Assembly: GCA_028287445.1 (NCBI GenBank)
Contig: JAQBPQ010000071.1
Coordinates: 1 to 41,729 of the forward strand
DNA: 41,729 nt
From: Cohnella sp.
Lineage (GTDB): Bacteria; Bacillota; Bacilli; Paenibacillales; Paenibacillaceae
Reading direction: 5' to 3'
The notes below the pieces were generated by a model. It made no database searches. It worked only from the letters and a program-made list of their open reading frames with translations, and had not been told where the DNA came from. Shown in pieces: positions 25,944-34,171 of the stretch. The first letter of the stretch is position 1. Each line of letters opens with the position of its first letter. Both the position numbers and the translations under genes were made by a program.

Positions 25944-26483
25944 TCAGCCGCGAACAACCTCAGCACCGACAACACCCTTAAAATGACCCAACGCCCATTC
26001 GTGACCTTGGGGATTGAAGCTGGCCACCGCATCTTCATGGACGACGATCTGGAATCCCTTATTGTACGCATCAACCGCAGTATGCAGGACGCAAATATCG
26101 GTGCACACGCCGACCAAATGAACTTCCTGTATCCCGCGGGCACGCAGCTTCAATTCCAGATCTGTCCCGCAAAATGAGCTGTATCTCGTTTTATCCATCC
26201 AATAAACGCGTTCCCGATTCTCTTCATACCAATATTGTAGTTTCCCGTATAGGTGCCTGCCATCCGTGTTCCGAATGTTGTGCGGAGGGAACAACTTCGT
26301 TTCAGGATGGTAAGGATCGTTCTCATCGTGAACATCAACGGCCATCACCACAAAATCCCCGCGATCCGCAAATTGTTTGGTGATATCGGTAATCCGATCT
26401 TCAATATCCATTCCCGGCTGACCGCACGGCAGCTTCCCGACTACAAAGTCCACCGTGTAATCGATCACGATTAAAGCCTTCAT
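25944..26483 (-). CDS. isochorismatase/nicotinamidase-like cysteine hydrolase
   Basis: The protein has 179 residues, starting at ATG 26483. The catalytic triad is visible: Asp in ALIVIDYTVDFV (about 8), Lys in YWMDKTRYSSFCGTDL (about 105), Cys in LVGVCTDICV (about 140-147). It also has the VCTDICVLHTAVDAYN helix of nicotinamidases and QGHEWALGHFKGVVGAEV near the end. Length fits PncA-like bacterial nicotinamidases, but the family also hydrolyses carbamates and ureides. It lies 16 bp behind the second permease of a family-1 importer, which suggests that the imported compound carries an amide (inference). Confidence 0.88.
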   Translation of the reverse strand: MKALIVIDYTVDFVVGKLPCGQPGMDIEDRITDITKQFADRGDFVVMAVDVHDENDPYHPETKLFPPHNIRNTDGRHLYGKLQYWYEENRERVYWMDKTRYSSFCGTDLELKLRARGIQEVHLVGVCTDICVLHTAVDAYNKGFQIVVHEDAVASFNPQGHEWALGHFKGVVGAEVVRG

Positions 26484-26499
26484 AACGTTACACCCCACT

Positions 26500-27468
26500 C
26501 TATTCCTTAACCCCGCCCGCAGACAAGCCGCCTACGATGTATCGGTACAAGAACAGTGAAATAATGACCGGAGGCAGCGACGCGATAAATCCGCCTGCAG
26601 TCATCAAGCCCCAATCGAGGTTGTGCCTTCCGATAAATTCGCGAATGGCGACCGGCAGCGTTTTGGCTGCTTCGGTCTGGGTGAAAGCGCTGGCGAATAG
26701 GAATTCGTCCCATGCCGACAACATGGTGAAAATGGCGGTTGCCGCAATCCCCGGCATGGCGAGCGGAATAACGACCCGGAACATCGTTCCGAGACGTCCA
26801 TTGCCGTCCACATAAGCAGCTTCTTCCAATTCCTTGGAAATCGTTTGAAAATAACCGGCCATGAGCCACACCGCAAAAGGCAGCGAAAATGTCGTATACG
26901 CCACCACCAAGCCTGCGACCGTATCGAGCAGCGGCGGCGTATGGAAAAATACGATTCCCGTAAAAGGGATGCCGACCGGGATGCCATTACGCATCATGAT
27001 ATACATGGGAACAATGATGCTGATCGACGGCAGCAGTTGCATGGCAAGGATCGCGAACAACGCAGTGGTCCGAAACGGGAATTTGATCTTAGCAAGAGCG
27101 TATGCCGCAAAAACACCGAGCACGATGGTCAGTAGTGTCGTCCATAGTGCCACGCTGACACTGTTTTTAATGGCACTGATATAACTAGCAGCCGTAGGCC
27201 CGGTGAACAGTCTGACATAGTTGTCCAGTGTAGGAGACTTCGGAATCAATCTTCCATCCAACAATTCGATGCTCGGACTGATGGATGTCAGCAGCAAATA
27301 TACGAACGGAGCAAGTGTAAACAAAGTCAGAAGGATAAGCCCAATCCACAAATAAAACGGGGAGATGAGCTCGTTGCTGGCCGTTTTGAACAACCTTGAT
27401 CGAATAGTTGAATTTCTGCGTGTTCCAATGACGGGTGCAGCTGCGTTGGTCCCCAGATGATTTGCCAT
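26500..27468 (-). CDS. ABC transporter permease, carbohydrate type (MalG-like)
   Basis: The protein has 322 residues. After a 35-residue cytosolic leader, about six helices follow (first: FYLWIGLILLTLFTLAPFVYLL). The EAA loop is EEAAYVDGNGRLGTMFRVVIPLAMPG, and the C-terminus ends RYIVGGLSAGGVKE, as in MalG-like sugar importers. It is the second permease, 12 bp after the first. The operon lacks its own ATPase, as is usual for this class where a shared MsmX-type ATPase serves several importers. Confidence 0.93.
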   Translation of the reverse strand: MANHLGTNAAAPVIGTRRNSTIRSRLFKTASNELISPFYLWIGLILLTLFTLAPFVYLLLTSISPSIELLDGRLIPKSPTLDNYVRLFTGPTAASYISAIKNSVSVALWTTLLTIVLGVFAAYALAKIKFPFRTTALFAILAMQLLPSISIIVPMYIMMRNGIPVGIPFTGIVFFHTPPLLDTVAGLVVAYTTFSLPFAVWLMAGYFQTISKELEEAAYVDGNGRLGTMFRVVIPLAMPGIAATAIFTMLSAWDEFLFASAFTQTEAAKTLPVAIREFIGRHNLDWGLMTAGGFIASLPPVIISLFLYRYIVGGLSAGGVKE

Positions 27469-27480
27469 CTTGCTCCCCCC

Positions 27481-28407
27481 CTATTCCAACTCGGAATTTC
27501 GTTTCAACATGCGAATATAAACGAGAATGAGCGCTAAAATGAACAAAGTCGATATCCATGCCATGGCAGAAGCTTTCCCCAGGTAAAAATATCGGAATGC
27601 GTAATTATAAGTCAGGAATGAAACGGAAGTTGTCGGATCCCCGCTGAACACGGTGAGAATGTCATAGACGCGGAATGCGCCGATAATGCGAAGTACCACG
27701 GCCACAATAATGGCCGGTTTCAGTTGAGGCAGAGTAATATGCCAAATCTTTTTCCAAAATCCAGCTCCGTCCATGACCGCAGCCTCGTAGAGCGATGAGG
27801 GCAGAGATTGCAGGCCGGCCAGCAACAGCAGCGTCATATACGGCGTCATTTTCCAGATGTCCGCTATGGAAGCGAACGTCATGATTTTAAAGGAATTGGT
27901 CAACCAAATCGGATTTGAATTCGCGCTCAGCATACCTAATTTATGAAGGATCACGGTTAATCCGCCGTACCCCGGCTGATAAATCCAGTTCCACATCAAG
28001 CCGTTAACGAGCGTCAGCATCGCCCAAGGAATAATGATGATTCCCCGGAAAAACAGCCTTCCCCCGAACATTTGGTTAAGCAGCAATGCGCTGAAGAAGC
28101 CGAACACCAGTTCCGCGCCCACCGTGAACACGGTGAAATAGGCGGTATTTTCCATCGACACCCAAAACTCGTTGAGTCCAAAAATTTGCTTGTAGTTGCG
28201 AAAGCCAACCCAAATGACGTCCGATCCGTCCATCAGATTGTATTTATAGAAGCTCCACACCAAGGATTCAATAATGGGGGAGACAAACGTTTTCAGTAAT
28301 ATATAAATGGTGGGCAGCAGCAGAAGGAAGGCTAACAACAGATCCTTCCGGCCTCTCCGTGACAATCTCAGCGAGGAAACCGCCCCACCTTTCGCAGGCT
28401 TTCTCAT
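27481..28407 (-). CDS. ABC transporter permease, carbohydrate type (MalF-like)
   Basis: The protein has 308 residues and about six membrane helices, with the first helix LLLAFLLLLPTIYILLKTFV. The EAA loop is YEAAVMDGAGFWKKIWHITLPQLKPAI. GGAGG lies 8 nt before the ATG. It follows the binding-protein gene after an attenuating hairpin at 28448-28474 and is coupled to the MalG-like gene. Probable role: inner half of an importer for a sugar-like or polyol-like ligand. Confidence 0.93.
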   Translation of the reverse strand: MRKPAKGGAVSSLRLSRRGRKDLLLAFLLLLPTIYILLKTFVSPIIESLVWSFYKYNLMDGSDVIWVGFRNYKQIFGLNEFWVSMENTAYFTVFTVGAELVFGFFSALLLNQMFGGRLFFRGIIIIPWAMLTLVNGLMWNWIYQPGYGGLTVILHKLGMLSANSNPIWLTNSFKIMTFASIADIWKMTPYMTLLLLAGLQSLPSSLYEAAVMDGAGFWKKIWHITLPQLKPAIIVAVVLRIIGAFRVYDILTVFSGDPTTSVSFLTYNYAFRYFYLGKASAMAWISTLFILALILVYIRMLKRNSELE

Positions 28408-28447
28408 ATTTCTCTCCTCCTACCCTTGCTATAGCGCGAATAATAGA

Positions 28448-28474
28448 AAAAGCGGTTAGAGGCTAACCGCTTTT
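28448..28474 (-). terminator. attenuating hairpin between binding protein and permease genes
   Basis: AAAAGCGGTTAG (28448-28459) pairs perfectly with CTAACCGCTTTT (28463-28474). On the minus strand the stem ends in TTTTTC, so it is a partial terminator that limits permease expression relative to the binding protein. Confidence 0.75.
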
Positions 28475-28501
28475 CATCAAACAACCGCTTGCCTAGATTC
28501 T

Positions 28502-29893
28502 TTATTGTGCTTTTTTCTGAGCTTCGGTAATTTTCTGTGCTGCGTCATCCAGTGCTTGTTTCGGCGGTTTATTGCCGGCCAGAGCCTTGAAGACTTCCGA
28601 CGACAGGATATCCGCCCATTCCACATAACCAGGACCGTTAGGACGGTTTTGACCGTATTGGAATTGGGCCAAAATTTTGTCGATCGTGTTCGTTTTGTCG
28701 GCTGCTTTGACCTTCGGATCCGAGTAAAGAGCCTGGAGCACCGGATACTGTCCTCTTTCAATGAAACTCGGTTCTTGGAAAGATTTCGAACCCATCCACT
28801 TCAGGAAAGCAAGAGAAGCCAGTTTGTGCTTGCTGGATTTCATAATCGAAATCCCCTCGGAACCTGTTACGGTTGCCGAAACCACATTGCCTTCTCCCGG
28901 GAGCAGCCCTACGTCCGTCTGATCAACGACTTTGGACTGAGTGGGGTCGTTAAGAGCAGGATACATGCCTTCCCAGTTGGACATCATCGCGATCTTGCCG
29001 GCGAAGAATGCCTTTTTCACTTCATCTTCGGTCCACTGCAAGCTGGCGGGATCGATGGTTTTGTCGGTGCGAATGAGATCAGTCATATACTGCAGCGCTT
29101 TCACGGCTCCGTCGGAGTTCACGTTAAGCGTTCCATCCTCTTTGAAGAAGCTGCCCCCGAAGGAATATACCATTCCGACGAAGTCGCAGTTCAGGCCTTC
29201 CGCTTGTTTCCAAGACCAACCCGAAGCGTACTGGCCGCTCTTCGTCAGTTTCTTGGACATTTCGCGGAATTCGCTCCATGTTTTGGGAGGAGCATCGTAA
29301 CCCGCATCCTTGAGCATTTTCTTATTCCAATAAAAGTGTTTGGTACTTGAGAAATAAGGCATAGCTGCGAGCTTTTTGTTAAATTGCACTGAACTTAAAG
29401 AAGATTGGGTGAATTGGCTTTGGATGTCAGCGGGAACGACATTCGTCAAATCTTCGACGATGTTTCCGCTCATGAACTGACCGGCCCAGATCGTATCCAT
29501 CTCGACCAAATCGATATCGGACGAGTTGGAAAGCGCGGCGGTGGTAATCTTGTTATAAAGCGAGTTGTAATCGACAGGCAAAATCTTTAATTTGATTCCC
29601 GTGTCGGCTGTGAATCTTTGCATCATTTTGGATACAGTTCCATCATTGTCGACAGCGAGAATCGTGACTTCCTCGTTCTTCACTGCCGGATCGTCCGCCT
29701 TGGTCCAATCCAAGGTGTTAAGATCCACTGCTCCACCGGAGCTTGCACTACTGGTCGCTGAGCTGTCAGGTGTCTTTGAAGCGCTTGAGTCAGAGTTTGA
29801 AGCCGTCTTAGGTGCGGGACTGCAACCGACAATCAGCATGAGAAATGTGAGAGCGATTACAAAAAATTTCGTGACGCCAAATTTGTTTTTCAC
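28502..29893 (-). CDS. extracellular solute-binding lipoprotein (SBP family 1)
   Basis: This 463-residue protein has a GTG start (GGAGGGG 4-6 nt upstream). The signal peptide is FFVIALTFLMLIVGC, with the lipobox Cys at about 24, followed by a Ser/Thr/Ala linker. The mature family-1 fold includes VTILAVDNDGTVSKMMQRFTADTGIKLKI, DLVEMDTIWAGQFMSGNIVEDLTNVV and a C-terminal KAQ. It captures carbohydrate-type ligands outside the membrane. It is the first gene of the importer-hydrolase operon, driven by a near-consensus promoter. Confidence 0.93.
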   Translation of the reverse strand: MKNKFGVTKFFVIALTFLMLIVGCSPAPKTASNSDSSASKTPDSSATSSASSGGAVDLNTLDWTKADDPAVKNEEVTILAVDNDGTVSKMMQRFTADTGIKLKILPVDYNSLYNKITTAALSNSSDIDLVEMDTIWAGQFMSGNIVEDLTNVVPADIQSQFTQSSLSSVQFNKKLAAMPYFSSTKHFYWNKKMLKDAGYDAPPKTWSEFREMSKKLTKSGQYASGWSWKQAEGLNCDFVGMVYSFGGSFFKEDGTLNVNSDGAVKALQYMTDLIRTDKTIDPASLQWTEDEVKKAFFAGKIAMMSNWEGMYPALNDPTQSKVVDQTDVGLLPGEGNVVSATVTGSEGISIMKSSKHKLASLAFLKWMGSKSFQEPSFIERGQYPVLQALYSDPKVKAADKTNTIDKILAQFQYGQNRPNGPGYVEWADILSSEVFKALAGNKPPKQALDDAAQKITEAQKKAQ

Positions 29894-29950
29894 AAAACCC
29901 CTCCGTCCGTCTCTTCCTCAATACAAACAAGTAATCTGTACTGTGACTCG

Positions 29951-29980
29951 ATTATATTAATTGTAGTAACAAGTTGTCAA
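29951..29980 (-). promoter_or_regulatory. near-consensus sigma-A promoter of the importer-hydrolase operon
   Basis: Minus strand TTGACA (29975-29980), 18-bp spacer, TATAAT (29951-29956). Both hexamers are perfect, so strong expression unless a repressor acts. The region 29894-30017 holds nothing else obvious. Confidence 0.85.
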
Positions 29981-30017
29981 TGACTTGAATTCTTAATTAT
30001 GATTGCGCTTTCTACTT

Positions 30018-30662
30018 TTATACTGTCGACTTTATGTCTATGTTGGCTTTTTCATTCATGCATTCCCGATAGTCAAACTCGTCGATTTTGCCTGATGTCA
30101 CCAGATAGTATACGGTAACTTCCGGATGGTGGGACGTTTGTCTCGTTATTCGGTTGTTGCGTTGCAAAATGTCGGTGTATCGGGCCGGATAATCATAGTG
30201 AACCAAATGGTTAGCCGCCGTTAAATCTATTCCTGTGCTGACTGCATCCGTGACAATCAAAACGGTTGATTCCGGAATCTTGTTGAACCGGTCGCTTACC
30301 TCATTCACCCCATGGATGGAGAGCTGCGTCGCAATCTGCAGGACACCTTTGGCGGCCTCATCCTTCGTAAGCTCGTCCGCCAGCTCGGCGGCTACGATAT
30401 TCGACTTGGTGATCACCACGGTCTTTTCCCTGCTGTTGCTTGCTTCCTTGATGATGGTTTTCAATGTTTTCAACTTCTCCGGATTCCGGTTGCACAGGAG
30501 CGCCATCTTATCTTTGATTGCCATCATTTGTTTTTTTTCTTGTATCGAAGAAGACCTGCTGTTGCGTTCCGAAGCGGCAAAATATTCATTCATTAATTTG
30601 AGGTACTCGGTTTCAAATTGAGGCTCCATCGAGACGACCATCTGCTTTTCTATCACCTTCAT
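30018..30662 (-). CDS. orphan superfamily 2 helicase C-terminal domain protein
   Basis: The protein has 214 residues. The fold matches the second RecA-like domain of SNF2/DEAD-type helicases: VVITKSNIVAAELADELT (motif IV area), IVTDAVSTGIDLTAANHLVHYD (motif V) and QRNNRITRQTS (motif VI with both arginines), then YYLVTSGKIDEFDY. The N-terminal half with Walker A and DEAH is absent and there is no room for it, because the ParB-like gene starts 110 bp upstream on the other strand. It may be a 5'-truncated helicase or a stand-alone half-domain. The ribosome site is weak (AAGGATG), so the start is uncertain. Confidence 0.65.
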   Translation of the reverse strand: MKVIEKQMVVSMEPQFETEYLKLMNEYFAASERNSRSSSIQEKKQMMAIKDKMALLCNRNPEKLKTLKTIIKEASNSREKTVVITKSNIVAAELADELTKDEAAKGVLQIATQLSIHGVNEVSDRFNKIPESTVLIVTDAVSTGIDLTAANHLVHYDYPARYTDILQRNNRITRQTSHHPEVTVYYLVTSGKIDEFDYRECMNEKANIDIKSTV

Positions 30663-30771
30663 GATATGCTTTCATCCTTTCTGGGATAATCAGGGTAGAC
30701 TTCTCACACTTCCCCATATACGTTATCTTTATATAGAAGGGATTACAACCGCTAAAGATTGGAGACATCAT

Positions 30772-31773
30772 ATGGACATCATCGAAATTTCGCTGGATTT
30801 GATAGATGAGGATACCGAACAGCCCCGGTATCAATTTGATGACGAGGCGCTGCAAGAGCTTATGCAAAGCATCGACGAGCTCGGTTTGTTGTCGCCGATC
30901 AAAGTGAGAACCGTGAATGACGGCCGATATAAAATCGTTTATGGAAACCGGCGGTACAAAGCATGTAAGATGCTGAACCTTCAAACGATCCCTTGCATCG
31001 TTTCCAACGTAACGGATGCAACGGAAATTTACTTGGAACAGATCGCGGAGAATTTAACAAGAGAAGGGTTCTCTCCGATTGAGGAAGCAGAGGCGTTTCA
31101 TAAGCTGTTGAACGATCAGAAATTCAGCAGCTCGATCAAATACCTCTCCAATAAACTCGGCAAGCCGGAAGCCTATATCAAAAACAAATGTGACTTGCTG
31201 AACTTCGGAGAGGCGGTCAAAAAGCTGATTGTAAGCGGGACGGAAATCAAGAAAGATAAGCTGATTGAAGCGCAGTTGCTACCCATTAAGGACTTGCCGG
31301 TGGAACATCGTGATCCACTCGCCAAGATCATTGCCAGGGACGAGATGCCTGCGGGTGATGTCAAAAAGATCTCACGATTGTTTAAAGACAAAGAGATTTC
31401 CGCCGGCACCAAAGACAAACTGTTATACAAGTCAGGGCGTGAACTGCTCGAAACTTGGTCCGTTTTTGAACAGAATCGGGCGGAACGGGCTAAAGCCGCC
31501 GAGCCGAAGCAGGCAGCCGTGAAACCAGATAAGCCGGAGAAAGAGGATGTTAAACCGGCTATGCCGGCAACGCCCATTAAGGACGAGCTGCAGCGGTTAC
31601 AGGCGTCCCTACCCGTATACAGCGCCCTGTCCCCGCAAGTATTGCAGACGATGGACGAAATGAAGCCGGACGAGACAGAGAGCTTTCGGAACGTCGTTGA
31701 AGCAGTTGTCCTCAATCTGGAGAACCATCTTGCGGAGTGGACGAAGATTAGGGAACTGCTGAAGTCAAAATAA
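30772..31773 (+). CDS. ParB/RepB/Spo0J family partition-type protein
   Basis: The protein has 333 residues. I chose ATG 30772 (GGAG 7-8 nt upstream) over an open frame reaching back to 30661. The ParB/Srx domain (about 1-100) shows DEDTEQPRYQFDDEALQELM, GLLSPIKVR, GNRRYKACKMLN (the GERR box, with N) and EQIAENLTREGFSPIEEAEAF. A ParB-like HTH follows (YLSNKLGKPEAYIKNKCDLL), then a charged Pro/Lys linker (about 240-275) and a helical C-terminus. No ParA partner and no parS-like site were found, so this is not the chromosomal Spo0J locus. It is probably of plasmid, phage or other accessory origin. Confidence 0.88.
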   Translation: MDIIEISLDLIDEDTEQPRYQFDDEALQELMQSIDELGLLSPIKVRTVNDGRYKIVYGNRRYKACKMLNLQTIPCIVSNVTDATEIYLEQIAENLTREGFSPIEEAEAFHKLLNDQKFSSSIKYLSNKLGKPEAYIKNKCDLLNFGEAVKKLIVSGTEIKKDKLIEAQLLPIKDLPVEHRDPLAKIIARDEMPAGDVKKISRLFKDKEISAGTKDKLLYKSGRELLETWSVFEQNRAERAKAAEPKQAAVKPDKPEKEDVKPAMPATPIKDELQRLQASLPVYSALSPQVLQTMDEMKPDETESFRNVVEAVVLNLENHLAEWTKIRELLKSK

Positions 31774-31803
31774 ACGCAGGGCCAACTTGTTTGTCCGCTG
31801 CTG

Positions 31804-32439
31804 CTAGGTGGCGGCCTGAGGAAAAGAAATTTCTTTGGTCATCATATCCAATATCCGAGTTCGAGTGTCGTTCTTTGAAATGAAAAGAACTCCCCCATCT
31901 TTATCGATGGCATAGGCAATGGGTATGGACACACCGGTATCCCTATACGAGCCATTGGCGTGACTAGTACCTATGATCATCGTTTCATGTGCAGTTGCTA
32001 TTTTTTGGGCTGTATTTATCCACTCATCAAACTGTTCATGGCTAAACATGCCCACACCGATTGGATTGACAATCAAGTCAATATCGTTGGCTTCGTCGCT
32101 TCTGATGCCCTGGACGATGAGTTCATCACAAAGAATGTGCCCGATCTTCAGACCTTCAACTATAACGAAAGATGTCGGGCTATATTTTACACGATCTAGA
32201 ATAACATCGCCGTTGCGATTAATGATAATGGCTCTATCTTTGGGTCGATCCTGAAGTCTTCTATGTCCTCCAATCAGGACGGTATCCGTTTTTTTTGCTA
32301 AGTCTCGTGCCTGGTGTATATTTTCATTCAAATACCCCTCTGGGAAGACGACGACATCAACAGAGGGGTTGTTCCGGAGTTCGTTCTCCAATTGTAGAAT
32401 CGTTTTTTCAAGTTTGGGCTGTATGATTAAAATTTTCAT
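31804..32439 (-). CDS. carbon-nitrogen hydrolase (nitrilase superfamily), short
   Basis: The protein has 211 residues, starting at ATG 32439 (GGGGG, then AAGG just upstream). The catalytic Glu-Lys-Cys set is visible: FPEGYLNE, DRVKYSPT and GHILCDELIVQG. Most superfamily members are 250-300 residues, so this is a short, minimal form. It should hydrolyse amides or nitriles of small molecules in the cytosol. It lies 53 bp downstream of an N-acyl-D-amino-acid deacylase gene, so the two probably handle related amide substrates. Confidence 0.8.
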   Translation of the reverse strand: MKILIIQPKLEKTILQLENELRNNPSVDVVVFPEGYLNENIHQARDLAKKTDTVLIGGHRRLQDRPKDRAIIINRNGDVILDRVKYSPTSFVIVEGLKIGHILCDELIVQGIRSDEANDIDLIVNPIGVGMFSHEQFDEWINTAQKIATAHETMIIGTSHANGSYRDTGVSIPIAYAIDKDGGVLFISKNDTRTRILDMMTKEISFPQAAT

Positions 32440-32492
32440 CCTTGGATCCCCCATGATCATCTTCGTTGGAGTTGCGCATGTAGTCGGCTTCC

Positions 32493-34094
32493 TTACTGTC
32501 TACGCAAGGGGACTCCCGGATATTGGTCCGTAAATTGTCCGTGTTGCAACACCACCGAACCGTTCACGATTACCATTTCAATTCCTTCCGGCTTCGTATC
32601 CGGAATGGCATAAGTCGACCGGTCCTCCACCTTGTCCGCATTAAAAATGGTAATATCGGCGGCCATACCAGGTCGCAACAACCCGCGATCCATCAATCCG
32701 AGCCGATTCGCCGGCAGATGGGTCATTTTGAATATGGCCCGCTCCAGCGTAAGCAGTTGATTGTCCCGTACATACGTCCCAAGAACCCTCGGATACGTCC
32801 CGTAAAGCCGCGGATGCGCTTTCTTTCCTTTCAGAGGCAATCCGTCGGAGCCGAACATCTGCAAATCGTGAACCATGATCGCTTCCAGATCGGCTTGGTC
32901 CTGTTGAAATAATATTGTAATGATTCGTCCATCTTCTTGATCCACCAGATCAAGGACAAAGTCGATGGGATCCTGGTTTCGCGAAATCGCCATTTCTTGT
33001 ACGCTGTTTCCTTCGCAGTCTTTATTCCGCTGCGTCTCTACGGCGCAGATCATAATATTGTCCCAGCCAATCATCTCCCACATCATTTCCCATGTTGAGC
33101 CTTCGATTCCATTTGTCATATCGCGTTTGATGCGCTGTCTTGTGTCTTCTTGACGAATCCTTGCCAGCAGTTGCTGTACCCCGCCTTCCAGAGACCACGG
33201 CGGCATGAGGACAATCGCCGTCGTGCTTCCTGCGGGATAGGGATATTGATCGAAGGTCACATCGACCCCTTCCTGCTTGGCGGCGGCAATGAGATGAAGC
33301 GCTTCCTTTCCCTTGCCGAAATTCGGCACTCCGGTTGCTTTCAGATGGGAGATTTCCAATGGGACGTCAGCCTCGCGGGCAATGGTCAGCATCTCTTCGA
33401 TGGATTCCAGCAGTCTGAACGATTCGTTGCGCATATGCGAGGTGATAATGCCGCCCTCTTCCGCCACTACTTTGCTCAGCTTGATCAACTCATCCGTATC
33501 CGCATAAGTCCCCGGCGCATAAATCAGACCTAGGGACATCCCGATCGCTCCGCTGCGCAGCTCTCTCCTCAACAAACTCTTCATCTGATCCATCTCGTCA
33601 TCAGTCGGTTTCCGGTTCTCAAATCCCATCACTGCGATTCGAAGAACGCCATGTGCCACGAGAGAACCAACGTTCACGGCAGCCCCGTTGCGCTCAAGCT
33701 GATGATAGAAATCATCCAAGCTGGCGAAGCCCATGTGCCCATTTTCGGGTTGGCCAAATAGACTTGTGGCATACTCATCAAACAGTTTTTGGCGTTCGGG
33801 AACGACCGGGTAAAGCCCAAAACCGCAATTTCCAATAATCGTTGTCGTGATTCCTTGACGGACTTTGGCGTCCAGTAAACGATTTTCCAACACGTACAAA
33901 TCGTCATGACTGTGCACATCAATGAATCCCGGAGCCACGATGAGACCATCGGCCAGGATCACCTTCTCCGCTTGCTCGTGCTGTAATTTCCCAATGGATA
34001 CGATTTTACCGTCCTTGATGGCGATATCGCCGCGATACCAGGGAGCTCCGCTCCCGTCGACAACCTTACCGTTCTTAATGATCATATCCATCAT
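32493..34094 (-). CDS. N-acyl-D-amino-acid deacylase family amidohydrolase
   Basis: This is a 533-residue protein. IIKNGKVVDGSGAPWYRGDIAIKDGKI opens it, then PGFIDVHSHDD holds the first metal histidines. GITTTIIGNCGFGLYPV, EISHLKATG and FDQYPYPAG are typical of D-aminoacylases, and MVHDLQMFGSDGLPLKGKKAHPRLYGTYPRVLG holds the later Asp. Length fits the family (about 480-540). It removes acyl groups from N-acyl-D-amino acids using zinc. GGGAGG lies 8-9 nt before the ATG. Confidence 0.93.
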   Translation of the reverse strand: MMDMIIKNGKVVDGSGAPWYRGDIAIKDGKIVSIGKLQHEQAEKVILADGLIVAPGFIDVHSHDDLYVLENRLLDAKVRQGITTTIIGNCGFGLYPVVPERQKLFDEYATSLFGQPENGHMGFASLDDFYHQLERNGAAVNVGSLVAHGVLRIAVMGFENRKPTDDEMDQMKSLLRRELRSGAIGMSLGLIYAPGTYADTDELIKLSKVVAEEGGIITSHMRNESFRLLESIEEMLTIAREADVPLEISHLKATGVPNFGKGKEALHLIAAAKQEGVDVTFDQYPYPAGSTTAIVLMPPWSLEGGVQQLLARIRQEDTRQRIKRDMTNGIEGSTWEMMWEMIGWDNIMICAVETQRNKDCEGNSVQEMAISRNQDPIDFVLDLVDQEDGRIITILFQQDQADLEAIMVHDLQMFGSDGLPLKGKKAHPRLYGTYPRVLGTYVRDNQLLTLERAIFKMTHLPANRLGLMDRGLLRPGMAADITIFNADKVEDRSTYAIPDTKPEGIEMVIVNGSVVLQHGQFTDQYPGVPLRRQ

Positions 34095-34171
34095 AGGTAG
34101 TTACCTCCCGCATCAACCGCAAAGTCATAGAATATACAAAGAATAATCCAAAATGGATTTCTCTACCACCT

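Noticed and set aside
30613-30984. Long minus-strand frame over the ParB-like gene as a possible missing N-terminal half of the helicase
   Set aside because: It is antisense to a real ParB-like domain, shows no helicase motifs (no Walker A or DEAH) and is out of frame with the half-domain.
30772-31773. ParB-like gene as the chromosomal Spo0J/Noc locus
   Set aside because: There is no Soj/ParA partner, no oriC-type neighbours such as gidB, rpmH or dnaA, and the GERR box is altered.
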